Assembly (NCBI RefSeq): GCF_015707995.1
Contig: NZ_JAAGRY010000001.1
Coordinates: forward strand, 62,001-126,000
DNA length: 64,000 bases
Source: Microbacterium paulum
GTDB taxonomy: Bacteria; Actinomycetota; Actinomycetes; Actinomycetales; Microbacteriaceae
Direction of reading: 5' to 3'
Positions within the stretch are counted from its first letter, which is position 1, and every line of letters begins with the position of its first letter. Positions 17,501 to 24,950 of this stretch are shown here, piece after piece. The notes under the pieces were generated by a model. That model saw only the letters and a program-made list of their open reading frames with translations. It was not told the DNA's origin and searched no databases. Both the position numbers and the translations under genes were made by a program.

Positions 17501-18463
17501 GACGAGTTCGTCCCTGCCACGGCGGACGCATGCACCGTTCCGAATCTCGAGAGCGTCGAGCCATCAGCATGGACAGCGCTCGTGGAATTCAGACGAACAG
17601 ATGAGACTTTCGAAAACGTCGACCGCTACGTGAACGAACACGGACTCGACGCCACGCTCGGCGAGTTCCTCACCGAGCGCGTACAGATCACGACCAGCGC
17701 AGAAACTACTCAAGCAGCAAAGACAGCGCTGGCCGCCACGTTACTTTCCGCGAAAGACTCGCTCCCTGACCCTTCGACGCGCGTCGCACTCGTCAAATCG
17801 CTCCAGCCCGGCGTGCTCCCGATCACGCACGTTGGAGCACACGATGGTGAGCTTGTAGGTCTCCTCCTCAGCGAAGGTCTACTGGCTGACGTCCCAGACA
17901 CGTTCTCTGCCGAACTGCTCTCGGACTGGCGCAACCTGGAGAGCGCCATGCAGGCCTCACAGAGTTTCGCCGAGTTCGCAGACGTAACGACCATGCCGCC
18001 CCGTCACCTCGCTGCCATGTTGATTAGCAACAAGGTGTCGGCGGAGACACGGAACGCATTAACAGCGAAACTCGTGGAGCTGCTCACAGGAGCAACCGCG
18101 ACAGACGCGACTGCCGTCGCCAACGTGCTTGCACGGCAAGGCAAACAACTTGACTTCGCGCGGATTGACGCGCTGCGCCACTCCGGCGCTGCCCGCCGCG
18201 CACTCATACAACTCGCGGCTACTCAAAGCGAAGGGCTGTCAACAACCGAACTGAGGACGCTCTTGCACGCGATGGGCGGGGACTACCGACGGCTCGCTGT
18301 CGGCGGGAGTGGGGTTGTGCGCTTTGACGTCGACGGTGACCATCGGGCTGTGCTCGCCCGCTTAGCGGGGATCACGCACACCGGAGCGAAAGAGGGGTCC
18401 ACTTTGAGGCACGGAACGAAGCTCGAGGCAAATCTGAAACACGCGCCGGCGATTCAACAGTAA
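14501..18463 (+). CDS. YobI-family P-loop NTPase with two membrane segments
   Basis: A large 1320-residue STAND/KAP-like ATPase. From the ATG at 14501: Walker A GSYGSGKSS (95-103), two membrane helices (about 181-203 and 218-241) inserted in the NTPase, and Walker B RIVLIEDVDRFD (285-296), then sensor-like VIFVYAIRD. This order (P-loop, two transmembrane helices, Walker B) is typical of YobI and KAP NTPases, which are thought to assemble signalling complexes at the membrane. The remaining 900 residues are helical repeats without a recognised effector. The frame is open from 14375; the start is chosen on composition and lacks a strong ribosome site. It is the last gene before the attachment site and follows the restriction gene by 88 bases. 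A defence role is inferred from context. Confidence 0.8.
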   Translation: MSENDPTASPLDDGHGTASQTPVGDGNWFRRRWVALTTRRLERQQIRPRRPSRPGNTIPLKALAPDYQRLHHQVYLDLLERAVRHPDTRSIALTGSYGSGKSSVLRALGRSWWRRRHIVELSLSTLDPDLIPPAQVQNPAEREKSNQIQKELVKQLLYRLPPGQTPRSRFPRAARPSPGTGLLVAITAAIAVGFAWVVALLAGWHPVITQRIDEVGWSALWFWITATGLVTFVTTAAWWVLAGKYALQAGLKAGAVTVSLAPTSSSYFDQYLDEIMYFFQVSRARIVLIEDVDRFDDAVVFDTLRALNTLINNSRQIGRRVIFVYAIRDSVLGRIGAKKTARDPEANQPAVIDTPPTLEIDKANRAKYFDVIIPIVPFVTADNARDLMMDTMRPHLASSEGAPGVSSALIRLAARHVADMRTLLSIRNEFEVHLDRLMTSARAPMPDISHDIIFSLVLVRATSPDTYEKIRLKTSPLDDLNARWLTLVDENLETLTGELTRLRTQLESGAALDLRLRRTADALDARRSELFELAQGIAPERVQFSGPLSDDNLANLAGWQQIADGQQLTLTFFTKADRFSQRQTKTATIGRHLLSQLLDVPIDPASWRTADVVELNNAIASTESEIRFLRHHTWAELHVRPDLTVTAAASAAPNSAGNHSAGAASEAPNSPASTRVNFADLVHEYAPSDLVADLIAHGYLPRHFARYASTFYGKVVGLNATEFISRAIEPGTPIIEYELNELDVAQVLTEQQADNDDADLFDDPSIYNLDIVAYLLSHRPQAAQRVADHLAARWGEAERSFLSRFLQRATGDQAAALTSMMAPTWQDALHFTTSEVDIAPASRLQLVDAVLDTIGSGERDDLDPETGHFLAANYPQLSTVTAPRNPERAATVMAVFAQADATIFDLTPLNDTAINAATALSIYPVTAPNLRAIGGADDVPLDALRSRAEGQQIYEHMLSHVPDYLDALKKLDPPATPIKDPSQFTAVLNDIATSSGNDWFDEFVPATADACTVPNLESVEPSAWTALVEFRRTDETFENVDRYVNEHGLDATLGEFLTERVQITTSAETTQAAKTALAATLLSAKDSLPDPSTRVALVKSLQPGVLPITHVGAHDGELVGLLLSEGLLADVPDTFSAELLSDWRNLESAMQASQSFAEFADVTTMPPRHLAAMLISNKVSAETRNALTAKLVELLTGATATDATAVANVLARQGKQLDFARIDALRHSGAARRALIQLAATQSEGLSTTELRTLLHAMGGDYRRLAVGGSGVVRFDVDGDHRAVLARLAGITHTGAKEGSTLRHGTKLEANLKHAPAIQQ

Positions 18464-18655
18464 TGCTGTAAGCGCTGCGGCCCTTTCGTGAGTCCCGATT
18501 GCAGAACGTATGCAGTGATCCCAGAGGGGCGTCATCGCTCGGACCTCTCGCTGAGGCGAGAGAGCAACCTGCGAGATGTCAACGATCACTGCAGGGACTT
18601 ACCTGAGTCGCTGAAGCGCGCACCTGATAGAGAGCGGAGCCCGCTCTGGACCCAT

Positions 18656-18758
18656 ACGTAAACCCCACGTAAACCTCTGACCGATCTGTGGATGGCTACC
18701 AAGAGCCGGGACCTGGCCGGGACCTGATACATGCAAACCATGCAATCCATGACATGAA
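18656..18758 (+). repeat. Short direct repeats next to the attachment site
   Basis: Two copies of ACGTAAACC (18656-18664 and 18667-18675) lie 11 bases apart. Further right is a cluster of ATGCAAACC, ATGCAATCC and ATGACATG (about 18731-18757). They sit 65-165 bases left of the tRNA fragment, inside the element. Position and repetition fit integrase or excisionase arm-binding sites; this is inference. Confidence 0.4.
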
Positions 18759-18820
18759 ATAGGGCCTTCTGAGGGGCAGAGAAGCCCGGAAAATCAAGGA
18801 ACTGGGCTGAACCGTCTACC

Positions 18821-18863
18821 TGGGGGTCAAGGGGTCGCAGGTTCAAATCCTGTCATCCCGACC
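18821..18863 (+). other. tRNA-Pro 3' fragment: attachment site of the element
   Basis: This stretch contains the tail of a proline tRNA: a possible GGG anticodon, T-arm GCAGG-TTCAAAT-CCTGT, acceptor strand CATCCCG, discriminator A and CC. The sequence to the left does not pair to form an anticodon stem or D-arm, so only the 3' part is present. This is the usual signature of an element inserted into the 3' end of a tRNA gene: the intact copy would be at the far left end, outside the window, and this is the distal att copy. A strong terminator 50 bases to the right would be the original tRNA terminator. Confidence 0.75.
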
Positions 18864-18911
18864 GGAGGGCTGTTGGCAAAACTGATAGCAAAACAGCTCG
18901 AGCTAGTCGGA

Positions 18912-18955
18912 AAACACGAAGGGCCCCTGCATATACGCAGGGGCCCTTCGTGTTT
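18912..18955 (+). terminator. Strong rho-independent terminator
   Basis: A perfect 19-base stem (AAACACGAAGGGCCCCTGC, 18912-18930) pairs with 18937-18955 around the loop ATATAC, with A-rich and T-rich feet that make it bidirectional. Probably the native terminator of the tRNA-Pro gene, and it would also insulate the element. Confidence 0.9.
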
Positions 18956-19122
18956 CGGGTTGCTGTGAGGTTTTTTCCGATGCTCACCGGGGTTCAACGT
19001 CGGCGGGAGCGCGCTTTCGAGACGTGTTCGTGCCGATTTCTGGGTCGCCGGACGTCGTCCGGTCCAGCGGGTGAGTATGCCGTTCTTTCGGCGGCGGTGA
19101 AATCAGGGTGCAGGGTGCGCTG

Positions 19123-20409
19123 TCACGTTCGAAGCGGTCGGGGGTCCGCGGTGCGCTTGAGGACTTTGGTGTTGTAGACGCGGATGTCTCCGCTTCCGGT
19201 CGTCTTTGTGTATCTGTTCGCCCAGCGTTCGCGGCGGCGCAGCGGTGCCGGTGGCGCTGTCTTGCGCTCGCGGCGCTGCTCATCGTCCAAGAACGCGGCG
19301 ATCTTCCGGATGTTGTGGTTGACGAGCAGCAGCGTGATGATGATCTGCGCAGCGCTCATTCCTCGGACGCGGCGGCGGCCGGCGGTTTCGATGTCTTCGT
19401 CGCCGGATGCCTTCAGTTGCTGGTTCTCTGACTCGACCGTGTTCCGCGCATGCTGGTGGAACTTTTCCCACTCGTCGGTTCCGTAGTCGAATGCCTGTGC
19501 CGGCTGCTGCATGGCGGAAAAATCGAATGCCACGGAGTCCTGCGTGCAGATCTTGTCGAGGAACTCCTGCTCGAGCGTTTCCGGCTCGATGTGCGGGCGT
19601 GCCTTCTTGGCTGCGGAGAGCATCATTTCGCGCGGTGGGCAGGTGACTGTCGGACTGGGCCCGAGGGCGGGGCATCTCAGGATCACCTTTCCCCCGGGCG
19701 ACTTCGCCTTCTCTTTCACGTGAAGCGCGAAATCCTTGCGGCTCTTGATGCGCGTCTTGTAGGTCGCGATGTCAATGACGCCCTTCTGAACGTCGACGGT
19801 CGCTGAGAGGAGTTCAGGTTCGGTGGAGGGGCAGTACATGTCTCCCTCCACGGCGAGCGCGCCGTGCTGTCCTCCGCGAACTCCGAGTCTGTCTACCCGA
19901 TACTCCGTAGATGGAGTGAAGCCGGTCTCAAGGGCCGGCTTGAGCAACCGCCCGGGAACGCTATTGGCCCAGTACTGCTTGTCAGCGTCGGCGACTCCGG
20001 GCTCCATCCCCAGCATTGCGGCGGACCGAAGCAGGTCAACAGCCTCTTCCGCAACCTCGCGGTTGGGGATGCTGAGACTGGCGGCGACGACGAGAGTGGG
20101 GAACCGCCTGCTGCCGGGGGCCTCGGAGTCGACTCGGACAGCAAGGTTCGCGACCCACCCTCAGTCAAAGACCTTTCCGGCATTGCCCTTGTCCTTCGGA
20201 TTGGTCTGGTCGGTTTCGTTTCGCGCGTAGTCGGTGCGCTCGCCGTTGCTGACGTGCCACCCCGCGAACGCGTCGACTGGGCCGGGAGAAATCTTGCCGA
20301 AGTCGTTCGTGCTGCGCTCGAGCGCAATCTTGTTCTTGATGGTCTTGTGCGAGAACCCACGGGTCGTGGGAGTGCCGACGTAGGTCTGGTCGAACGACAG
20401 ATCCAGCTT
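19123..20409 (-). pseudogene. Transposase remnant, 5' truncated, in-frame TGA
   Basis: Reading leftward, the frame from about 20409 to 19123 gives transposase-like sequence: DLSFDQTYVGTP, GWVANLAVRV, RFPTLVVAASLSI, then the C-terminal NTVESENQQLK and RRRVRGMSAAQIIITLLLVNHNIRKI. This is the end of a DDE-type actinobacterial transposase. A TGA at 20161-20163 interrupts the frame between GKVFD and GWVANLAV, with similarity continuing in the same frame on both sides. The 5' end is missing: at about 20405-20415 it abuts the stump of a host gene on the other strand. It cannot be functional unless the stop is read through. Confidence 0.7.
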
Positions 20410-21138
20410 GCGGTAACGGCGGCGGCTGCCTCCGGCCCGTACATCCACCAGTTCCCGCTGCGCACGGCGGTGGGCAGCCGCGTCCGGCTGTCGGAGCTCG
20501 ATGACCACGTGACCGTCGTGGGACATCAGCCCGAGTTCGATCCGGAGCGTCGGCTGTGGTTCTGCGATCTGCAGGTCGAGCCCGGCGACGCCTACACGCC
20601 GTTCGTGCAGCTCGCGCTCGCGCGATACCAGCCGCACTCGCTGGACGGTCAGGAGATCTCGAAGGTGGTCAAGGCCGACTTCGTGCAGCTGCTGCCACGG
20701 CGGGAGGCCACGTTCGTCCTCGAACCCGCGCGACGCGCCGTCGTGGTGACTCTCGGCGGGGCGGTCGGGATCGCCGCGCACGCGGTGACCCTACCCACTC
20801 CCGCCAGTCGCATCGATGCGTCGCGGCGCGTGGAGGCCTGGGTCGAGCGGCTGCCCGCGGGTGCCACCAGCGACCTGGACTGGGTCGCCGTCGACGACCC
20901 CGTGCGACTGCCCGTCCGCCTCACGCTCGGCCGGCTGCGCCGCGAGGACTACGCGGATGCGGAGTGGGCGGGCGTCGTGGGGATGCCCGAGGCGGAGGCG
21001 GGCGATCGCCTGCGCATCCGGATCGCCGAGTACGAGCTGCATCAGGCCGACGCGCTCGGGGCGCCCGTCGTCGCGGCGTTCGCCCTGCGCGAGCGCAGAC
21101 TGGTCTACGCCGACAGCGTCGATCTGCCGGGGGAATGA
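20410..21138 (+). pseudogene. C-terminal stump of a large conserved hypothetical protein
   Basis: About 240 residues of good protein sequence begin without a start codon exactly where the transposase remnant ends (VTAAAASGPYIHQFPLRTAVG...) and run to a normal stop. The block RLWFCDLQVEPGDAYTPFVQLALARYQPHSL, followed by VVKADFVQLLP, resembles the C-terminal region of long actinobacterial proteins of unknown function. The frame continues upstream only through sequence antisense to the transposase, so the native 5' part has been lost. I read it as the host gene disrupted at this locus. Confidence 0.65.
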
Positions 21139-21175
21139 GTCACGCACACGCGCCGCAGGATGACGCGACGCGGAC

Positions 21176-21613
21176 TCACCCCAGTCCGACCTGCGCCGAG
21201 AAGTCGGATGCCGCGGGGTCCAGATGACGCAGTAGCGGAACGCTCGCGAACACCCGATCGGCAGAGACCAGCGCAGTGATGTGCTCGCGCCGCAGTGCCG
21301 CCGCCGCGAGCACGGCGTCGAATGCGCCGAGCGCCTCGTGCTGACGGAACTCGTTCATGCCGCGCGAGAAGTCGTCCGAATCGACGACCATCAACGGCGC
21401 GAGCAGGGCGGCGTACCGCTCGGCGAGCGCCGCGGCATCCTCCCGACTACGACGCCGGGCGCGCACGTGCGCGAACTCCTGCAGCACCTCGACCGTCGTC
21501 GTCGCGGCGACCGTGCCCTCGCCGATCGCGGCGACGAGAGCACGGCACGGCGCGCGCAGCGCGTGATCCGACCCGACGGCGTACAGGAGCACCGTCGTGT
21601 CGAGCAGGATCAC
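21176..21613 (-). CDS. vapC: PIN-domain toxin (VapC-like)
   Basis: A 145-residue PIN-domain protein. The first acidic residue is in VILLDTTVLLYAVG, further conserved residues lie in TTVEVLQEFAHV and the last acidic cluster is AFDAVLAAAALRREHITALVSADRVFASV. VapC toxins are RNases that cleave tRNA or rRNA and are held inactive by a bound antitoxin. The GTG start (21613-21611) overlaps the stop of the upstream antitoxin gene (GTGA), so translation is coupled. The gene lies right of the host-gene stump. Whether it belongs to the accessory debris or to the core chromosome is unclear. Confidence 0.85.
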   Translation of the reverse strand: MILLDTTVLLYAVGSDHALRAPCRALVAAIGEGTVAATTTVEVLQEFAHVRARRRSREDAAALAERYAALLAPLMVVDSDDFSRGMNEFRQHEALGAFDAVLAAAALRREHITALVSADRVFASVPLLRHLDPAASDFSAQVGLG

Positions 21614-21858
21614 CGACGCCCTCGCAACGCGTCGAGCTCGTCGCGCAGCTCGGCGACATCCGGCACGTCCATCGGCTCGGCGTCGAGGATCGCGGCGGCG
21701 GCCGCGCGACGCCGATCGCTGTCGGGCGGGTAGACGACGTCGATCGCCGTGCGCACCAGGTGCGCGACGGACACACCGCGGGCCGCCGCGGTCGTCTCCA
21801 GACGCTCGCGCTGCACGGTGTCGATCAGCACCTGAAGCCGCTCCGTCTTCATGCTCAT
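21610..21858 (-). CDS. vapB: Ribbon-helix-helix antitoxin
   Basis: An 82-residue protein starting MSMKTERLQVLIDTVQRERLE with AAARGVSVAHLVRTAID, a ribbon-helix-helix DNA-binding fold, and an acidic C-terminal tail (EPMDVPDVAELRDELDAL) that would wrap around the toxin. It directly precedes the PIN toxin with a four-base overlap. The pair should autoregulate from the promoter upstream of 21858, where only 41 bases separate it from the end of the CDF gene. Confidence 0.8.
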   Translation of the reverse strand: MSMKTERLQVLIDTVQRERLETTAAARGVSVAHLVRTAIDVVYPPDSDRRRAAAAAILDAEPMDVPDVAELRDELDALRGRR

Positions 21859-21899
21859 ACAGTAGCATGTGCAGGTTTCGGGCTGATGATCCGGACGCC

Positions 21900-22871
21900 T
21901 CAGACGGCGTGCGCGGTCGCGACCTCTTCCGGCAGGCGGGTGACCACGACGATCGACACGTCCTGCATCTTCCAGTCCAGCTCCGCGATCGCGCGCCGCG
22001 CCGCATCGATCTTCGCGGTCGACACCCGGTCGCGTCGCGGCACGACGAACGCCTCGACGTGGAACACCTGACCCATGTCGCGCATCCGCACCCCGGCCTC
22101 GCGCACCCACGACTGGCGTTCGAGCGAACGGGCGATCTGCTCGGCGAGCGGGTGCACCTCGGCGTCATCGTGTGTGCGTGCGCGCTGGTCGATGAGGTCG
22201 AACACAGCGGCTCGCGCGTTGCGATAGCCGTCCCAGATGATGCCGAGCGAGATGAACAGCGCCGCGGCGCCGTCCAGCCACCAGAAGCCCAGACCGACAC
22301 CGAGCACGCCGACGATCGAGGCGACCGTGGTCGTCCAGTCGGCCTTCGCCATGTCGGCATCCGCGTACAGCACCTTGTTGTGCAGCACCGGCGCGAGCTT
22401 CGCCTTCGCGTTGCCGTAGAAGAACGGCCCGATGATCGTGACCGTCATCACGGCGACCATGAACCATCCCAGCCAGATCGTATGGCCGAGCACCCGGACC
22501 GTCCCGATGGCGGGATGCTCGCCGCTGATGAGGCCCACCGCGGATTCGATGGCGAGGTTGCCGCCCACGGCCAGCAGTGCGACGCCTGCGACGAGATGCC
22601 CGACGCCCATGACGCGATGCAGACCGAACGGGAACCCTCGCGAAGGCGGATGCCGGATGAACAGCAGCGCGATGAGAAAGGCGAACTGCGGGATCAGCGA
22701 GAGCATGTCCTCGATCCAGGCCGTCTTCATCGCCTGCGATCCGCCGACGACCAGCGCGATCAGGACGATGGTCACGCCCGTGTAGCAGATCGTGAACACC
22801 TCCCAGCGGATCGCGCTGCGCAGTGCCCGCTGCTGTTCCGGAGGCAGGTCGGCACGCCCGAACCGTGTCAC
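21900..22871 (-). CDS. Cation efflux (CDF-like) transporter
   Basis: A 323-residue membrane protein with about five to six transmembrane helices (for example TICYTGVTIVLIALVVGG, PQFAFLIALLFI, WFMVAVMTVTIIGPF, VASIVGVLGVGLGFWWLDGAAALFISL) and a soluble C-terminal domain, the plan of cation diffusion facilitators. The acidic segment DADMAKADW (171-179) stands where the metal site of the family is expected, but the usual HxxxD is not exact, so the substrate is uncertain. The GTG start at 22871 overlaps the stop of the upstream lipoprotein gene, so the two are translationally coupled. Confidence 0.8.
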   Translation of the reverse strand: MTRFGRADLPPEQQRALRSAIRWEVFTICYTGVTIVLIALVVGGSQAMKTAWIEDMLSLIPQFAFLIALLFIRHPPSRGFPFGLHRVMGVGHLVAGVALLAVGGNLAIESAVGLISGEHPAIGTVRVLGHTIWLGWFMVAVMTVTIIGPFFYGNAKAKLAPVLHNKVLYADADMAKADWTTTVASIVGVLGVGLGFWWLDGAAALFISLGIIWDGYRNARAAVFDLIDQRARTHDDAEVHPLAEQIARSLERQSWVREAGVRMRDMGQVFHVEAFVVPRRDRVSTAKIDAARRAIAELDWKMQDVSIVVVTRLPEEVATAHAV

Positions 22872-23359
22872 GGCGCCACCTCGCGGTCGAGGTACGCCTC
22901 GAGCGCGGACTGCAGCGCGTTCTCCCCCAGCGGCAGCAGGAACACCAGCGAGCGGCCGTCCGCACCGTCGATCCCGGAGTAGCCGCGGGTGACCGAGACC
23001 CGGTCGACCCAGGGCGTGGCGTCCGTCATGCCGCCGGCGACGAGGTCGAGCTCCCCCTGCTCGAGCTGGTCGACCAGCGTCTCCTCGCTGCCGACGGTCC
23101 ACTCCACCGACGCCCCCTGCTGACGCGCGAACCCCTCGACGAGGTCTGCGAGCGGACCCGACGGCTCGCCGTCTTCCAGCCGCAGCACGTCATCGCTCGG
23201 CGACGCTCCGGCCCGCAGCACACCGGAGGATCGGACGGTCTCGAGCGTCCCGTCCGGATCGGCGGGGATCGCGACGCCGCATCCCGTGAGCGCGAGCGCC
23301 ACCAGGATCCCGGCCCCTGCCCGCACCGCGCGGCGCCACAGCACGCCCTGCTCCGTCAT
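22868..23359 (-). CDS. Short substrate-binding lipoprotein
   Basis: A 163-residue exported lipoprotein: signal peptide with lipobox LTGC (Cys27), then an amino-acid-type binding-protein start (GTLETVRSSGVLRAGAS) and the lobe-switch motif ELDLVAGGMTD. Family 3 solute-binding proteins are usually about 250 residues with two lobes; this one is much shorter and resembles a reduced version. It overlaps the CDF transporter gene by four bases and has no ABC permease or ATPase beside it, so it may act with that transporter rather than in classical uptake. Confidence 0.75.
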   Translation of the reverse strand: MTEQGVLWRRAVRAGAGILVALALTGCGVAIPADPDGTLETVRSSGVLRAGASPSDDVLRLEDGEPSGPLADLVEGFARQQGASVEWTVGSEETLVDQLEQGELDLVAGGMTDATPWVDRVSVTRGYSGIDGADGRSLVFLLPLGENALQSALEAYLDREVAP

Positions 23360-23595
23360 GGCGCTCCTCCGCTCGTGTGCACCGACACTACGGCGCCCGC
23401 GCGCCCGGCGGCGGGGGGGTTGACAGCGGCATCCGATGTGCGCCTGCGACCCACCCGAAGGTGGGCGCTGACTCTGTCCGCGGCGCCGCGACCGGCGTAC
23501 CGTGAAGGCATGGATACCCGCACGATGAACACGAGCATGCGCAGGCCTGCGGACGGCCGCGACATGCACCGGCACCCGCACGCCCCGAGGAGCGC

Positions 23596-23946
23596 ATGAT
23601 GGCGATCGAGCTGAACCATCCGGCGCTGCGCAACGCCCGAGCCCTGGTCCGCGAGGGGAAGGTCGTCCGCGACGACCGGGATGCCTGGTCCGAGGCGGCT
23701 CCCACGGCCGCGCAGGAGAACCGCTTCATCGACGATCATGGGTGGACGCAGTACAGCCACTGGCACCTGGGGATCGACAAGGACGCCGACCCGCACACGA
23801 AGGAGGCCTACTCCTTCCCGTTCGGCGACTTCACCCGGGTCCACCGTTCCGGTGTCATCTCCGGCGAGAGCCGCGCAGGACAGTACGGCCACACGGAGAT
23901 CCGCGACGAACTGCACAAGCTGCTCGAGCTGATCGACGAGGAGTAG
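23596..23946 (+). CDS. Conserved hypothetical protein
   Basis: A 116-residue soluble protein (ELNHPALRNARALVREGKVVRDDRDAW..., then GWTQYSHWHLGIDKDADPHTKEAYSFPFGDF). Proteins of this look are common single genes in actinobacterial chromosomes, with no assigned function known to me. ATG 23596 or ATG 23599 are both possible after the GAGG at 23587. A clear terminator follows 20 bases after the stop, so it is probably monocistronic. Confidence 0.75.
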   Translation: MMAIELNHPALRNARALVREGKVVRDDRDAWSEAAPTAAQENRFIDDHGWTQYSHWHLGIDKDADPHTKEAYSFPFGDFTRVHRSGVISGESRAGQYGHTEIRDELHKLLELIDEE

Positions 23947-23965
23947 GACTGGCCCGGACAAGGCG

Positions 23966-23991
23966 AAAGCCCGCGGATTCCCGCGGGCTTT
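23966..23991 (+). terminator. Rho-independent terminator
   Basis: An 11-base stem AAAGCCCGCGG (23966-23976) pairs with CCGCGGGCTTT (23981-23991) around ATTC, followed by TCTCTC. It ends the preceding hypothetical gene and lies at the left edge of the second accessory segment. Confidence 0.85.
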
Positions 23992-24015
23992 CTCTCAGTA
24001 CTGTCTCAACACAGT

Positions 24016-24429
24016 GTGCGCCTGCTAGGACGCTACTTGAATTCTCGAACAGAGGTGGAGAGAATCCGCGACCTCCGTCAGCGAGCGACTTCCGAACGAG
24101 TCGAGCGTACCCCTGCGAGCGACCAGCCGGCTCGGACGTCCTTCTCGAAGCTCAAGCCCGCGCAGTGCGACGAGATTCTCCGTCGCTACCAAGCTGGCGA
24201 TCGCCCTGTCGACATCGCCCGAGACTTCAGTGTCACGGAGTGGACGATCCAGAACGTGCGTAAGCGCGCGGGCGTGCCCACGAGACCAAAGGGGATGAAC
24301 GAGCACGCGTTCACTCGTGCGGTTGAGCTGTACGCCGAAGGAGTCTCGTTCCGAAAGATCGCTACTGCCGTTGGCTACGACGCCCGGACGGTGACTGCCG
24401 AGCTTCGGGCTCGAGGCGTTGCCAGCTAG
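24016..24429 (+). CDS. Double helix-turn-helix protein, recombinase-associated type
   Basis: A 137-residue protein with two successive Hin-type helix-turn-helix units: ILRRYQAGDRPVDIARDFSV...TIQNVRKRAGV (about 52-88) and AVELYAEGVSFRKIATAVGYDARTVTAELRARGV (about 102-135). Such C-terminal modules belong to serine recombinases and to small stand-alone DNA-binding proteins found with mobile DNA. No catalytic recombinase domain precedes it. The GTG start is the earliest available; the first 40 residues are not conserved-looking. A GC hairpin (24435-24457) follows the stop. Confidence 0.6.
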   Translation: MRLLGRYLNSRTEVERIRDLRQRATSERVERTPASDQPARTSFSKLKPAQCDEILRRYQAGDRPVDIARDFSVTEWTIQNVRKRAGVPTRPKGMNEHAFTRAVELYAEGVSFRKIATAVGYDARTVTAELRARGVAS

Positions 24430-24434
24430 CGTCG

Positions 24435-24457
24435 CCGCCGCGGCCGCTTCGCGGCGG
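24435..24457 (+). terminator. GC-rich hairpin after the HTH gene
   Basis: An 8-base stem CCGCCGCG (24435-24442) pairs with CGCGGCGG (24450-24457) around a 7-base loop, six bases after the stop codon. There is no T-tract, so terminator activity is uncertain. Confidence 0.4.
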
Positions 24458-24572
24458 TAGGCGAGAAGATGATTGTCAGAGAGGTCGTGCTCCGGAACGA
24501 AGTAGCCATGGAGTGCCCACTGCTCTCCGGCGCTCAGGCGTGCGAATCGAGCCGGGTCCTTGAGGCATACGG

Positions 24573-24950
24573 AACGAAGCTCTTGAGACCGCGGCAGAGT
24601 TCTGGACCCGCGCGAACGCGTTCTTCGCGAGCCTCGGAGTCACGGTCACCGCCGTGATGACAGACAACGGCGCGTGCTACCGGTCACACGCGTTCGCGGA
24701 CGCGCTCGGCGACGGTGTGAAGCACAAGTGGACAAAGCCGTATCGGCCGCAGACCAACGGGAAGGTCGAACGCTTCAACCGCACCCTCGCCGCCGAATGG
24801 GCCTACGCCAAGCCCTACGCCAGCGAAGCAGAGCGAGCCGCGGCCTACGAGACCTGGCTGCATCACTACAATCACCACAGACCCCACACCGGGATCGGCG
24901 GCCAGACCCCCTCAGCCCGCGTTCACAACGTCACGGGGAAGTACATCTAG
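24573..24950 (+). pseudogene. IS481-type transposase C-terminal remnant
   Basis: From about 24573 the frame reads EALETAAEFWTRANAFFASLGVTVTAVMTDNGACYRSHAFADAL, then the integrase-core end KPYRPQTNGKVERFNRTLAAEWAY and YNHHRPHTGIGGQTP. The second catalytic Asp (MTDN) and the final Glu (NGKVERFNR) are present, but the first third (first catalytic Asp and the HTH) is missing and no start codon precedes the homology. The ATG at 24654 is internal to the domain, so this is a dead fragment. Confidence 0.8.

Larger units (their letters stand above)
18464..19122. other. Element/chromosome boundary region without genes
   Basis: A 659-base stretch without a supported CDS between the YobI gene and the transposase remnant. 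It holds the putative arm repeats, the tRNA-Pro fragment (18821-18863), a run containing TGGCAAAACTGATAGCAAAAC (about 18875-18893) and the terminator at 18912-18955. From 18956 to 19122 I see nothing definable. Confidence 0.6.

Noticed and set aside
1..18820. Integrase or excisionase of the element within the window
   Set aside because: None of the proteins left of the att site has tyrosine or serine integrase motifs; it is probably beyond the left edge.
18790..18863. A complete tRNA-Pro gene
   Set aside because: Only the T-arm and acceptor 3' strand are present; the bases upstream do not form an anticodon stem or a D-arm.
19864..21138. A 424-residue intact protein
   Set aside because: The first 180 codons are antisense to the transposase remnant; only the part from about 20410 has real protein character.
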